64,000 nt of DNA from Malus domestica (taxonomy: Eukaryota > Streptophyta > Magnoliopsida > Rosales > Rosaceae). The notes beneath the pieces are model-generated. The model searched no databases. It was not told the origin of the DNA and saw nothing but the letters and a program-made list of their open reading frames with translations. A program made the position numbers and the translations under genes. The stretch lies in contig NC_091665.1 of assembly GCF_042453785.1 (NCBI RefSeq), positions 30,715,001-30,779,000 on the forward strand, given 5' to 3'. Shown piece after piece: positions 45,244 to 57,854 of this stretch (position 1 is its first letter; the number at the start of each line of letters is the position of its first letter).

Positions 45244-46735
45244 TATTACTTTCTAGCATCAACACATTGTCCTTTTTTATTTGGGGCTTTTAGATCCAGG
45301 TCCAAAAACATAGAGTGTTTTTAGGAGTGACTCCAGTTATCTAATTATATGTTTTTATTTCTTTTATACTCCTTTTATATTTTTCTAAAAATATTAAAAA
45401 TCAATTAAAATCTTTTAATATTATGCATTTTTCAACCCCAAAATATCTAATTAATATCTTATAAACAAAAAAAAAATTAATATACTAACATAAATCTATC
45501 TGCAAAACATTCTACCCTAACTCAAGTAGCAAAATATATGAATGTATATTATAGCTATAAGTGAGATATGAAACCTAACTAAAAGGTAGAAAAAAAACAT
45601 AATATACCTACAAGTAACACACATTAATTTATGATAGGTTGACTGTGAAAAAAAATTTGTTATATAGGTAGATAAATACAATTAACCTGTGATATAGGTT
45701 GATTACAAAAATTAAAAAAAAATCTATAAATAGGTTAAAACAGGAGGAAGAACAAGAAATAACAAAAAATTATATAAAAAGAGATGATCAAAGAGATAAT
45801 TAGGAAGAAATTTGATTTTTACAATAAGTTTTTTCTTTTAAGAGATAATTATTGATAATAAAATAATTAAATTTAAAGAATTGGACTTATTTTAATAAAT
45901 TGGACCATTCCTACTATTGACTCAAAAAATTAGAGTTATATCAAGTTTCCCCTTTTTTATTTTATTTTTTGAAAAATTATCTTAAAGAGGGCCCTTTTAT
46001 AAATTTCGCACATAGCTCCCGAAATCTCAGAGACGACCATGCCCATAAGGCAACGGAAGACAAACCTTAGTCGCATATGGTTGTAAGAAGCGAACTAATA
46101 ACTAAACTTATGCCGTGCCCACCAAGTTTAAAATGTACCAAGTGATAAAACCTTTTTTCGGTTTTTAGCTTGCTGCTTTTCTCACAACCCAAAACCAAAA
46201 GTAATAAAGCAACATAACACACTCTGAAGACCGAAGCTAACAATTGGAAATTGGTTTGACAATAACTCCAACGAGATGTTATTGTAACAGTATTTATATC
46301 AATTGTGCACGTTTTCTTGTTTGAAATTCCAGGTCGGATCTTCATAGGTATTTACTTTTATTTTTGTGTCAAAAAGTTAATACGTCAGGCAATGCGTAAT
46401 TGGACGGTCCAAGTTTGTCTCTGACCAATGCACCGGGAGGGAGAAAAAACGACATAACGTTTTGATTTCTAAAATTTGAAAAATTTGACACTGACGTGGC
46501 GCAATACGAACCCTCGAGAAATTCAGATGGACGGTTGGGAAGTACGGGAAGGAATCAAAAAGGGGTATTTTGGTAAAAAAGCGACGACTGCGGGTTCGTC
46601 CTTTTTGTAAAACCAACGAAGCAAGCACAACATAGGAAAGAGAGAGGCACGGACTCTTGTTCTCTTCTTCAGGTTTGGGAGTGAGGTGATTAAAAAAAAA
46701 AAAGTACTCATGAAAAAAAGTTGTGAAGATTTTAA
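45244..46735. other. AT-rich intergenic DNA, no gene seen
   Basis: Very AT-rich to about 45990, then mixed sequence leading toward the promoter of the AMBRA1-like gene. A frame at 46739-46377 (minus) has no recognisable domain and unusual composition; I do not call it. Confidence 0.5.
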
Positions 46736-47080
46736 GCATTTGGTAAATTGAAAAAAAATGACTTATTTTGAAAGCTGCTTGTTAAATTGAAAAAAAAATG
46801 ACTTATTTTGAAAGCTGCTGTGAGAATAAGCTGAAATCAAAGGAAAAAGCTGAAGCTGCTATTTGCAGCTTTGGAAAACTAGTTTTTTTTCAAAGCACAC
46901 AGAGTTACAGTGCTCCTTTAATGAAAAGACCCACTATCAGACTGCTTTTTTTCTTCCAAAAACACTTTTACAAAAACGTTTACCAAACACTCTGCTGATT
47001 TATTTCACATTCGCTTATTCTCACGACACATTTATTCTAACAGCGCTTATTTTTCAAAGCAGACCGATACCAAACCAGCA
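46736..47080. mobile_element. MITE related to 10334-10810, next to the AMBRA1-like start
   Basis: Shares 'gctgtgagaataagct', 'gtttaccaaacac' and the right end 'gataccaaacc' with the element at 10334-10810. The left end is degenerate ('gcatttggtaaatt'). A 39-40-bp tandem duplication 'ttaaattgaaaaaaaatgacttattttgaaagctgct' occupies 46741-46819. It ends about 110 bp upstream of the ATG at 47193, so it may form part of the promoter or leader. Confidence 0.55.
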
Positions 47081-47192
47081 CTTCCTCGCATCAGAGAAGC
47101 CTCGATTTTCTTTCTCCTCAGATTCAGATTTCACAGAGTTCTCCTCAAAATTCAAATTCCGAAATTGGAGTCGCAAATTCGGCTAAATTCCC

Positions 47193-50100
47193 ATGAAGTC
47201 CGATCTTACGATGGCTGGACCTTCGCGAACGTTGGATCAGACCCCGATTTCTCCATGGCTGTCCGCCGAGCATCATCACTGCAGGTCAGAATTCCAAACC
47301 CTCTGGGTTAGGGGTTTTTTTGTTTGCTGTAATTCGATCCATATGCGTTTCGGATTCTGGAATTTAGCTAAATTTGATTTCTTGCAAGTGTTGGATTTGA
47401 GTTATATTAGTGTAATTAGGAATCTACACTCCGATAATCATTGTGTTTAGTTTAAGTTGGATTTTTGCATTCATTTTTTTATGTTTTTGTTTATATGAAT
47501 TTCATCACGTCGTGTAGTGATTGGTTGCACTTAAAAGATTTTAAGTTCAATGTGGCCTTTCGTTTAGTTTGTGTGAAATGCTTGTTCGAATTATGAAATA
47601 AGGCTCGAGTACATAGGACGGTTCAGTGTTGAGGATCAAGTACTGATGGACTTGGACCGCTTGTACGCTTTAGTAGTGAAATCAATGATTATATAGCTAT
47701 GACTCTGGATTCCGGGAATAGGGAAAAATGAGAGATTTGGTTGGACTACTGAATGTGAATTATTGGTATGAAATGTTAAAAGATCATATAAAGAAAGAGT
47801 TTTGATACATTAATTGAGAAGAAAACACAATGTTAAAAATTACAACAATTTAGAGGGTGGATGTGAAATAATAATTTTTCCTTGATTATTTGAACACTTT
47901 GAATTTCCTAAATAGTGAAATTTATGTGTAACTAACAACATCATAATATTACTTTTTGTAAAGCCTAATTCAACTGTTTACGGTAAAAATCCAACCCACA
48001 TATCTAAATGCCACCCTGAGACATGTTTTTATTCATATGATGTCCTTCTGAATAAGTGAACTTCTTAATTTTCTTTTTCAGTGGCAGAAATGTGGTTGCC
48101 TTGATAGCACGGAGGGAGATTTCTCCTAGAGCAAAACATGTGCCCACAAGGCGGTGGGGAGAAACTTCTAATAGGAAATCTAGTTCCACCTATGGGCCTA
48201 AGGGTGAAGCAATCAGAGATGCGAAACGTGGCCTCCGCTCATGGTACCAACAGTTCTCTTTTTTAAGTTTTTTCAAGCAGGTTTTAGTGTGAGACCTTTT
48301 GGACCTTTTATATTAGGTTATCAAAGATGCCATGCTGTATTAATTGAATCTGTATTTCATTGATCTTTCAGGGTTGAAGCAGAGTCACTGCGGCATTTGT
48401 CAGCCAAGTATTGTGATTTAGTGCCTCCTCCAAGGTCAACCATTGCAGCAGCATTCAGCCCCGATGGAAGAAAACTTGCTTCTACGCAGTAAGTTTTCTA
48501 ATCTTGTTCACTTATTTAGATCTGAATACTTATTTCTGATCTTGACTCTAATTGAAATCTTTTCATGCTTTCAGTGGTGACCACACTGTAAAGATAATTG
48601 ATTGCCAAACTGGCAGATGCGTAAAGGTTTTGAGCGGCCATAGAAGGACACCTTGGGTGGTACGTATGACTTGTGCAATTGCAGATCTATTTATTCTTCA
48701 ATTTTTATTTTTTTTTTGCTAATATTTGCATCTTTCTCTATGAACTATTTAGCTAAGGGTAAAATCTATGTAAATGGAAGTCTGCTGAAAAAAAAAACAG
48801 ATACAAATTAAATACCTTTATCCAATTTATTTGAAATATGAAATATCAATTAGCTGGTCCAAATTGTTTAACATTTTATTAATTAATTAATAGTTTAGGT
48901 AGTTGCTTCTGGGGCATGCGTTTTTTGGTATGGGTAAATTCCAACCACTAAATTGTGAATATTATTTTGACATGGAAGTAAAGTAACTAATGGCATTCTT
49001 ACAGGTTAGGTTTCATCCTTTGAATCCAGAAATAATTGCTAGTGGAAGTTTGGATCATGAAGTTCGCTTATGGGATTTAAACACATCAGATTGTATTGGC
49101 TCTCGTGATTTCTGTAATCTCCAAAACTTCAGTGTCTTACTAAATTAGTAGGCTTTTTTTTTTTTTTTTGACACATTGTACATTTTTCCTAGAATTCTGA
49201 CATAGTTCATATCCCTTTATGATTCTCTCCCCAGATCGACCTATTGCATCTATTGCTTTTCATGCCAATGGGGAACTCCTAGCTGTTGCATCAGGACACA
49301 AGGTGTTGATTCTTTTTATTACGGTTCTTTAGTATATCATACAATCATTGATGGTTAGTAATGGGATATATATTTTGATAACACTGACATAGAAAATCTG
49401 GTTTCAGTTGTATATATGGAAATACAATGGGGAACCTTCTTCTCCAGACATGGTATTAAAAACATGGCGTTCCCTTCGAGCAGTGCATTTTCACCCCCAA
49501 GCTGCTCCGTTTCTCTTAACTGCTGAGGTAATTTTCCAGAGGGCATTTAAGTGATTCTTCATTCCTGCTATCGTATAGGTTACATTATTAAACTGATATG
49601 CAGGTCAATGATCTTGACTCTTCAGATTCCTCAATGTCTCAAGCAACATCTCCCGGCTACTTGCAATATCCATCTCCTGCTGTTTTTGTGGCAAACGTTG
49701 ATTTTAGTGAACGTCTTAGTTTGGCTACTCAACTACCACTTATGTCCTTGCCTTTTGTCTTCGTGCCGCCATATGTAGATGATCCAAGAATAGTAATGCA
49801 GCCTGAAAACGGACCTGCTGGATCAAATAGCATGCAAGTCACTTCTGCTTCAATGCAGTTTCAAGCAGATGTAAATGCAGCAGAGCAGGATGCTACCACA
49901 GTTTCTCGAATGGAGACATTTCCATCAGCTCCAATTGTTTCCAATCACAATGCTGAAGGCAATGCAGATAATTATTTCCTTAATGGAACGAGAAGTGATG
50001 CTTGTGACCGCACAGGAGATGCAATGGAGACTGATGAGATGCCAGCTGTAGGAGGAAGCCAGCATGGAAGCTGGATGAATTTAGATCCTGTGAATAATAG

Positions 50101-52581
50101 AGTACCTGAAAATACTTCAAGTCATCCTGGTTTTACTGAATTTGGGCAACCTTATAGAACGTTTCCTTATAGAGATCCTGCATTCTGGGAATTGCCTTTT
50201 CTCCAAGGGTGGTTAACAGGTCAAAGCCAAGCTAATTTTCCCTTAATGCTTCCTCTTAATCATGGTGGGCTTAACAATTTAGCTCAGCCTATGGGTTCTT
50301 CTAGTTTGGTGTCACATCTGTCTGCTCATAACGTGACGGATGTGGCAGCTTCTTTAGCATTGCCAGGAAGCACCAGTGTATCTGGGCTTTCTGGAAGATC
50401 TGGCTTGCAGCATTATTATCCGCACTTCCACTTCTCTGGACCAGAATCAGGGGATAGTGCTTCCTTAAGTACCCAACCCGATGAGAATGATGCACAGCCC
50501 ATTATTAGTCGAATCCAGTCTGATATTGATACATTAATGGCTGCAGCAGCAGCTGCAGAATTACCATGCACTGTAAAACTAAGAGTATGGTCACATGATA
50601 TAAAAAATCCTTCTGCTCCGCTGAATGCTGAAAGATGTCGTTTAATTGTTCCTCATGCTGTTCTTTGCAGGTATGTGAACATCTTTGGTATTCCTTTATT
50701 TCGTTTCTTTTACCAGTTTTCCTTTTACAATATTCTTCATTCTTCTACATGGCTTCAGTATTTGATAAATTTACAATATCTTCTAGCACTCGCGTCTATA
50801 TTAAAAACAATTGTAATCAGATGCAATTGAAGGATTTTTTCTGCTCAGCTTGTAATTATGTTTTATTACAACTTTGTGTGGCATGTGCTTTTGCAGTGAA
50901 ATGGGGGCTCATTTCTCCCCCTGTGGGAGATTTTTAGCTGCCTGTGTTGCATGCATGCTTCCTCATACGGAAGCTGACCCTGGACTACAAAGTCTAGTTC
51001 ATCAGGATTCTGGAATTGCAACATCCCCAACTCGGCACCCAATCTCAGCTCACCAAGTTATGTATGAGCTTCGCATATATTCACTTGAGGAGGCCACGTA
51101 AATTTCTAATCCTTTTGTCAACTCCTTCTTATTTCCTTTATTCTTTTATCAACATCTTATATATGAGTTATTCTATTATCTCGTGCAGATTTGGTTCGAT
51201 ACTTGTCTCTCGGGCAATTAGAGCAGCACATTGTTTGACTTCAATCCAAGTTAGTTTCAAAGAAAATTTGACTACTATTGCTTTTATTTCTATTTATTCT
51301 CTGGTGCCTTGTGTCGTGCTTTTATTACCTTGGGCTCATTTTCTACTATGACTTGGATCATTGACCTCTTGTTCTATGTATGATAAGGTCGAAATTCATG
51401 GTTGACAATTATGCAGGTTTAGGTTGGATAATGACTTTCTTGTTTGTTTAATCTTATGTCTATTTCCGGAAGCTGTTTTGCTCTATTGTCATTTGCCACT
51501 GACAATAAACTGTATTTGTGCCTGTTCCTTTGGTACTTATAGTTGATTTAGTGTAATTCGCAACTACTGGTACTTTTGCATTCGATGTCAAAAGGATATT
51601 TTTGAGTTGAGTCTCTGTGCTTTATGTTGTGCCTGCAGTTCTCCCCCACGTCTGAGCACATATTACTGGCCTATGGTCGCCGCCATGGTTCTCTTCTTAA
51701 AAGTATTGTCGTTGATGGGGATACAACTGTACCTATTTACACTGTTCTTGAGGTGAGCTTCCAGAGTCTTCCTTCTTGTCCTGCAACTGAGTAGAACGTG
51801 TTATCTCTCTTTCTGCTTTGTGTTTGTTCTTTGGGAAAGTATTAGTTAGCAAAAAGTACTATTCGTTGAGATATGCTTTATTTTTTTAGATGTATAAGTT
51901 AGAAAGCTTAAAAAGTTGAATAGTCTTCATTTAGGGGATGTAATAGTATGCCTATTTGGTGATATTGTGAAGGCACAATGGTTGGACTTGGTTTTCTGTG
52001 TTTATGACAAAGAGTGATGGACTGGATTCATTATAAAAATTCAAAATTGAGTGAACCTTACTACTATTATCAAAGTTTTACTTTGTCAGACTCTTAGTTA
52101 CCACATATATTTCTTTATTAAGGTCTACAGGGTTTCAGATAGATTTTTCTGCTTAATTAATATGTCAGCACTCTCTCAGTTGGCATGTTGTTTGCTACTG
52201 TTGTTAAAGTTTTACTTTGTCGGACTCTTAAATTACCATCATTTCTTTCTTTATTTAGGTTTACAGAGTTTCAGATATGGAACTTGTGAGAGTACTTCCC
52301 AGTGCAGAGGATGAGGTTAATGTTGCTTGCTTTCATCCCTTTGCTGGTGGAGGTCTGGTTTATGGGACCAAGGTGTGCTTCTGATGTTTCAGAAATCTTG
52401 CAATGATCAATCTACTGCCCTTTTGTTCTTTTTTGGAAGGTTGTGTTTTCCCATTTACAATGCTAATTTTCATGAATTGCAGGAAGGGAAGCTTAGGGTA
52501 CTCCAGTTTGATGGTGCTCGAGATGAAAAGTTCATTGGACCAAATTACTTTACAGAGGAAAATACGGCTGTTGCAGTATAG
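47193..52581 (+). CDS. WD40 protein, plant AMBRA1-like, 13 exons
   Basis: Exons: 47193-47284, 48082-48243, 48372-48488, 48575-48659, 49005-49113, 49235-49302, 49408-49527, 49604-50670, 50897-51097, 51189-51249, 51639-51752, 52259-52372, 52483-52581. They join in one frame of 2409 nt (802 aa). WD40 repeats occupy about 90-250 (AAFSPDGRKLAST, SGSLDHEVRLWDL, IAFHANGELLAV, LYIWKYNG). A 350-residue Ser/Gly/Asn-rich, probably disordered middle is encoded by exon 8. C-terminal propeller blades follow (607-802: HFSPCGRFLAA, FSPTSEHILLAYG, ACFHPFAGGGLVYGTKEGKLRVLQ). Animal AMBRA1 is a DDB1-CUL4 substrate receptor in autophagy; the name here rests on this split-propeller layout and recollection of plant annotations. 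A duplicated acceptor lies before exon 12. Confidence 0.88.
52061..52279 (+). repeat. Duplicated intron-acceptor/exon 12 start
   Basis: 52061-52143 and 52195-52279 share 'aaagttttactttgtc.gactctta..ttacca', the T-rich tract, AG and the first coding bases 'gt.tacag.gtttcagata'. Period is 134 bp. The left copy carries a usable AG but runs into non-exon sequence after six codons. Confidence 0.8.
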
Positions 52582-55500
52582 TCAGCAAGGTTGTAGCATA
52601 TTCTTCCTTTCATGCTTCTTGTTGAGTTTTCCTTGTGTCATTATAAGGGGTCAATAAAGTCATTAGTTGGGTTGCCGGGTTTGGCAGGTGGTAATGTTAC
52701 CATTTGAAGATCTTTACATTTGTTACATGATCAAAGTTGGTGTTTATGTGTTGGTTGAAAAAAAAATAATGCTGGTTGTCAATTGTCGTGTTGATATATA
52801 TGCCCGTACCAGTTACCTGCTCTGAATAAATGGGTGTTGGGTCATCCATTTAAGACCTTGGATATAAATGCGTAAAAGGATGATTTAAGCCTGAAATCAA
52901 AAGGGCTGTATGGTCGTACCATATGGAATCTTTCTTACCCCAAAAAGGAAAACAAGAACAAACAAAATGACCTATTTGGACTCGATTATTCGCTGCATGC
53001 AATCTATTTTTGGAACTTCACTTTGACATCTCTCTCTCTCTCTCAAAAATAATAATACTAATAATAATCTCACTAGAATTGAATTCCTATTCTCTGTTCA
53101 GATGTTGAGGGAAATGGTTCAGAGAATTGCTTGCTGAGCATCTTTTAGGACTCCAGAAGCCTAGCCTTTTTCCTTCAGGTAGATGTATTTTCCTATATTT
53201 TCAATGTTTGCATGCTTATCTTTATATTCATTTGCAAACTTGGGTTTGGGTTTGGGTTTTTATCGGTTTTTGTTCTCTTTTGTTTATTTTTTTGGAGGGT
53301 GGGGGAGGGGAGGTATTACTGGTATGATAAATTGTGATAGATTGAGGGTTATTTATTTATTTAACCGGTTAGAGTTCTGGATTTGGTCTACATTTTGTAT
53401 GGAGATGGTTTTGGATCGTACAAATTGGCTTAAAAATTTGGCGTGTATTTGTGTTTGTTTGGCTTGTAATACATTAGGGTTCGAGTACTGGTATTTCGTT
53501 TTGTTCTATATTTTCCATGTCTAGTAATTCAGAAGATGCTAAGTTCTAAAAACTAGACTAGAACGTGTACCATCTCATTTTCGCCTCCCTGCATGACTTG
53601 AATTCTTGCTTTGAGTACTCTGCGGACCATACAAAATGCATGACTTGAATTCTTTTGTTTGAAACTTTGAATGCTGTTTTGGTTGCAGGATCCATGACAA
53701 TGTAGATATTGGGAAAGCAAATCCATAAAACAGCTTCTGCAGTTGGAGCCACATGGTTCTAACCCTATGCGTGCTTCTCTCAAATCATAGATCCAATCAG
53801 CAGCGGAAGCTGGCGTCGGGGGTCCTGAAAGATGGCACAGCCAGCTTCATTGAGGCTGATGGCAGAGTTTATGCATTTACGGGCGATGGCGAAGCAAGAT
53901 TGAAGTTTCGTGCGTGTACATAAAACCGTGTTTGATCAATTAAGAGACCGTTCATAAGCCCATTTTGTGTTCGTGTAACCGTATCAAATTGTGAAGTGCA
54001 ATTTTGATATGGAGACTGCTTTTGTATGTCTAGAATTCAAAGAAAGAAGTCCAAAAATCCTCTATGATTTTTTGCGTCACCAGCTAGTTATACTAGACCT
54101 GCACACAGTGGAAAGTAGCACAAAACAGCATCATATCCGGCTAAACAAACAAAAAGGAATGGGATCCGAAGTCTAATGCTTTATCAAAACTAAGATTAGT
54201 GTCTTCCAAAAAAATAAAACTAAGATTAGTGGTAAAAAAACTTTTCTCTCTCCTTCCGTGAGAGACCCTCTCTCCTCTGTGAGAGTTTTCTTCCCCCTTT
54301 GGTGAGGGTCTTCATCTTGTCCACCTTCTCAGGCGCTGACTCTGGCTTTGGCTGGAGTCGGTTGCCTCTTTTCCTTTTCTTCTTTTGATGCTTCTCCCTA
54401 TTTTTCCCTCGGGCTTGTCCTTTTCTTCATCTTTCGTGGGTATTCCTCTCCCCATCTCTTCCTCAGTCCGATCTTTAGCCATGGTTCCTTTTGAGTTCGT
54501 GTGTAGAGTTGAGGTGTTGTTCCTGGCTCAGGTGTTTCCCACACCATCACGTTCTCCTTGCTGTCTACTGTTTTTGGCCGTGTTGTTCGTGGGTTTCCCT
54601 GAGCTTCTTCCCAGTAGTTGGCTAATCCCTCTTTGGTGCTAACTATCACCTGTTAATGGTTGTGATATGGTTGATGTTCGGGGTTGGCGGTGGTGTTTGA
54701 GACGGCGTTGCTCGATGGTGGATGACGTTTCCTGTGGCTGGCCTGGATCTCTGTCGATGGAGGAGTTTTCAATAGAAGTTTCTCGGTTGGCTGTTGTGTG
54801 TTTTTTTGGATTTCCCTGTTGTGGGGCTTCTTTCTTTTTTCAGTTGGTTTCGGTCCTTTTCTGTTTGTGTATAGTTGTAGTTGGGCATTTGGTTTGCTTG
54901 TACTTTTGGGCTGCTTGTTTTAATAAAAGTTGAGGGAGAGATGTTGGGTTGTATTGACTTAACTACGATTAGTGGTTTGTATTGACTTAACTAGATGTTG
55001 GGTTGTTAGATTGTTAATGAAGTCATACTTATTTGCATTGATCCATCATTTCTAATTTTTTTTTTTTGGGGACCGCTAGATGTTATTTTGTGAATTAAGG
55101 TGATATATTCTTGCTAGGTGAGTTGATACATTATGTTGTCAGATTGTTTGTCGAGATTGTTAATTGTAGTCGTAAATACAAATAAGAATCATTGTGTTGG
55201 CAAATTGTTTGTCGAGATTGTTAATTGTAGTCGCACGTACAAATAAGAATCTTAACCAATTTCCTAATTGCTTTGTTTGTAAGACAATGATTTAAAGCAT
55301 TTTAACCATGCATGGTTGCATCCGAGATTCTAAGTTTGATTTGTCTAATTCTCTCGGCTAGTATAAAAACGGTTGCAGAAGATTTGAACTCGATGATTGT
55401 ACCAACTCAAAAGAACAGGCCGGTGTCTAAATCATTGCCCACAAAAGAGGAATTTTTTTTTTTTAACAAATCCTATTTGACCAGTCAAAGGAGCATTAAA

Positions 55501-55705
55501 AGCTAATAGCCAATACGTAAAGGAGGGTTGGTTCCAATGGGACATGCATTGACTAATTATTTTCCCTTTGACTACTAATCGAACTATCGATCTCTCTCTA
55601 AAAATTCACAAACCCTAAAAAACAAAAAACAAAAAACAAAATAAAAAATCTGAAATTTATGAGCAAAAGAAGACAATAATCATGATTAATTCATGATAAT
55701 AATGG
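52582..55705. other. Downstream region of AMBRA1-like gene, no further gene called
   Basis: The first 1.4 kb is likely 3' untranslated region or later transcript parts; 'ttttggttgcag' at 53680-53690 could be an acceptor of an untranslated exon ending near 53940. From 54250 to 54950 is CT- and GT-rich sequence of unknown origin. A 61-bp direct repeat occurs at 55131-55191 and 55192-55252. No frame has recognisable domains. Confidence 0.45.
55131..55252. repeat. 61-bp tandem duplication
   Basis: Two units built on 'attgtttgtcgagattgttaattgtagtcg..acaaataagaatc', with a few substitutions. Non-coding. Confidence 0.8.
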
Positions 55706-56361
55706 TTAAGAAGAAGAAGAAGAAGATTCGAATTTGTAGTGTTTATCAACAGCAAGAGAAACATCCCAAGTGCAGGTGAGTCCCTTTGGGATGGTGACAA
55801 GATCTCCAGCTCCGAACTCGACATATTCCGACGACCCTTTTGGATAATACGCCTTCACTCTTCCCTTCAACAAATAACACGTCTCCTCCGCATCAAACTT
55901 CAGCTGGTACTTCCCCGGCGAGCAACCCCATCTGTCAATTCATAATCCCAAAACAAAAACAAAAACATAAATAAATCAACAAAAAGTACCAAGTTATATA
56001 TTTTGTAGAGAGAGAGAGAGAGAGAGATGGAAGCTCTGTGCCTTTGACCGCACTGAGGAGCTAATCACGCTTAACCCTCTATCGGGAGTGAGAAAGAGAG
56101 AGAGTGGAGGGGTCCTCTCGTGTTGGGGGTTGAGAGTGGCAAACCTTGTGCCTTCGTGGCACTGAAGAGCTAATCTCGCTTAATCCTTGATTTACTGAGT
56201 GAGAGAGAGTGAGAGGAGGGGAGGTGAGAGACTTACTTGGGCCAGCACTTGATGTCCAGTTGGGATAAGCGAGATTCAGAAGGGTTTCTTTCAACTGTGA
56301 TTCTTAGGTTTGAAGATGATGAGGAACTTGATGACGATGAGGAGCAGGGTTCTGCAGCCAT
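55706..56361 (-). CDS. Small cupin protein (Cupin_3/DUF861, RmlC-like), 2 exons
   Basis: Exons 56361-56237 and 55931-55706 join (AA|A) to 351 nt, 116 aa. An N-terminal run of ten Ser is followed by LRITVERNPSESRLSQLDIKCWPKWGCSPGKY, then the single cupin barrel: EETCYLLKGRV, EFGAGDLVTIPKGLTCTWDV, HYKFE, and a C-terminal run of six Ser. The barrel has the EutQ-like form, in which few metal-binding His remain, so a metal site is doubtful. Arabidopsis relatives are of unknown function and of similar size. The 305-bp intron holds a GA microsatellite and a duplicated 'ctgtgcctt..gcactga.gagctaatc.cgcttaa' segment. Confidence 0.9.
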
Positions 56362-57854
56362 GAAAATTACTTAAGTTGGAAGGATGGGATAATATCTTCT
56401 TTTATTTTTGGTTGAATTGTTGGGCTATATATAATTATATATTGTGAGGGTTCTTGAGAAGCTTTAGGAAAAGGGAATCTTTACGAGAGGGGTAGGAGAG
56501 AATAAGAAACCTTACTATATATATAGAGAGAGGGACAAGATATTGGTATACCCATTATTCCCTCCTCATTATTTACCGTTGACTTATCCCATGATCATGT
56601 TACAGTCAACAAAATTTTATTTTTCATATGCTGAAAATCAAAATATCTGAGCTGTGGTGCATTACGTATTCACGATAAAAATTTGACTTTTATTATGCTT
56701 TATAAAAGAAGGTCAATTTTTTTTTATTTTGTGTATTAATACGAAAAAAAATGTAACTTTTATTATGCTTTATAAAAGAAGGTCAATTTTTTTTTTCTTT
56801 TTATGTATTAATACGGAAAAAAATGTATATCTAGTATTACGTTAATGCACAAATTTAATTATATGGTAGGTGGTTAGCTACACTATATTTAGTTATTGCA
56901 AATGGGGGTAGAGGGCCAACCCATGCGACCAACTCCCTTATGCACAAGGAAGTTTACATGTGCAATTTATTAGACGGTGTTAGAAGGAGAAGTTTATGCA
57001 CAACGTTGTCCACCCAAATAATTTTTATCGTTTAAAAAAAAAGATCAGCGGGTAGCTTTGTCATAGTAGTCCACAATTTCAAGAGTTGGAAAGACTTGCA
57101 GAAGCATTTTAGTATTTTTTTTACTACCATCGTGTAATTCATCAACATCAGAAATTAAATCTAAGACATATCATATGTAATACGAACGTGAAATTCGTCC
57201 TATCCAGCATCGTCTGCAATTCTGTTTCTCATTCAACAAAGAAAACCATAGACTGAAAACTCTTCAACTCATAATACCTTCAACCAACAACTCGAATCTA
57301 GAAATCAAGTCATGCCAAGAACAAAAATATTTGTACATTTGACATAAGATATCATAGTTTTTTATTGTTCGACGTCACAAATGCGATGAATTAATTGTTG
57401 ACAAACACAATTGACGAGACGTCATACATTTGCTGTCATATAATTTTGATGTTTAATCCATTACCATCGATGTATCTAAGCTAAGTTTGTGAAAATATCC
57501 AGTCACTGGTCAAACAATTTGACCGTAAATCCAACCGAAAGAGATTGCGTGGCAAAAGATGAGTGGATGAAGCATATTACAGTTTGACTGGGAACCATGA
57601 TCTTGAAGATACCGACATAGCTCTGTCAGACCTTTTCGCTTGGCTTCATCCATATCCTTGATGTCCCATGATGTTTACATCTTTTGGTTTTATTTATCAC
57701 CCCTCATCAAACAACCATTTCTGCACATGCCGCTCCACGTGCAACCATACTGGAACATTCTACTGGTCCTAGTCACGAGTCACGAGCCACACTGAGATGA
57801 GATATTCGAACTTAGATTTCTTTCTGATAAGAGAAAAAAAAAGTACTATTATGA
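56362..57854. other. Intergenic DNA upstream of the cupin gene
   Basis: AT-rich. A 70-bp tandem duplication occupies 56681-56822 ('cttttattatgctttataaaagaaggtcaattttttt'). A protein-like short frame lies at 57653-57510 (minus), see findings. No gene is called. Confidence 0.5.
56681..56822. repeat. 70-bp tandem duplication
   Basis: Units 56681-56750 and 56751-56822 are nearly identical apart from poly-T length and 'ttatttt/ttctttt'. Confidence 0.85.

Noticed and set aside
46377..46739. 120-codon minus-strand frame upstream of the AMBRA1-like gene
   Set aside because: Low-complexity Phe/Ser content, poly-A derived start, no recognisable domain or splice context.
54385..54933. Two plus-strand frames of 85 and 88 codons
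   Set aside because: Composition follows the CT/GT bias of the DNA and no family is recognisable; possibly old repeat DNA.
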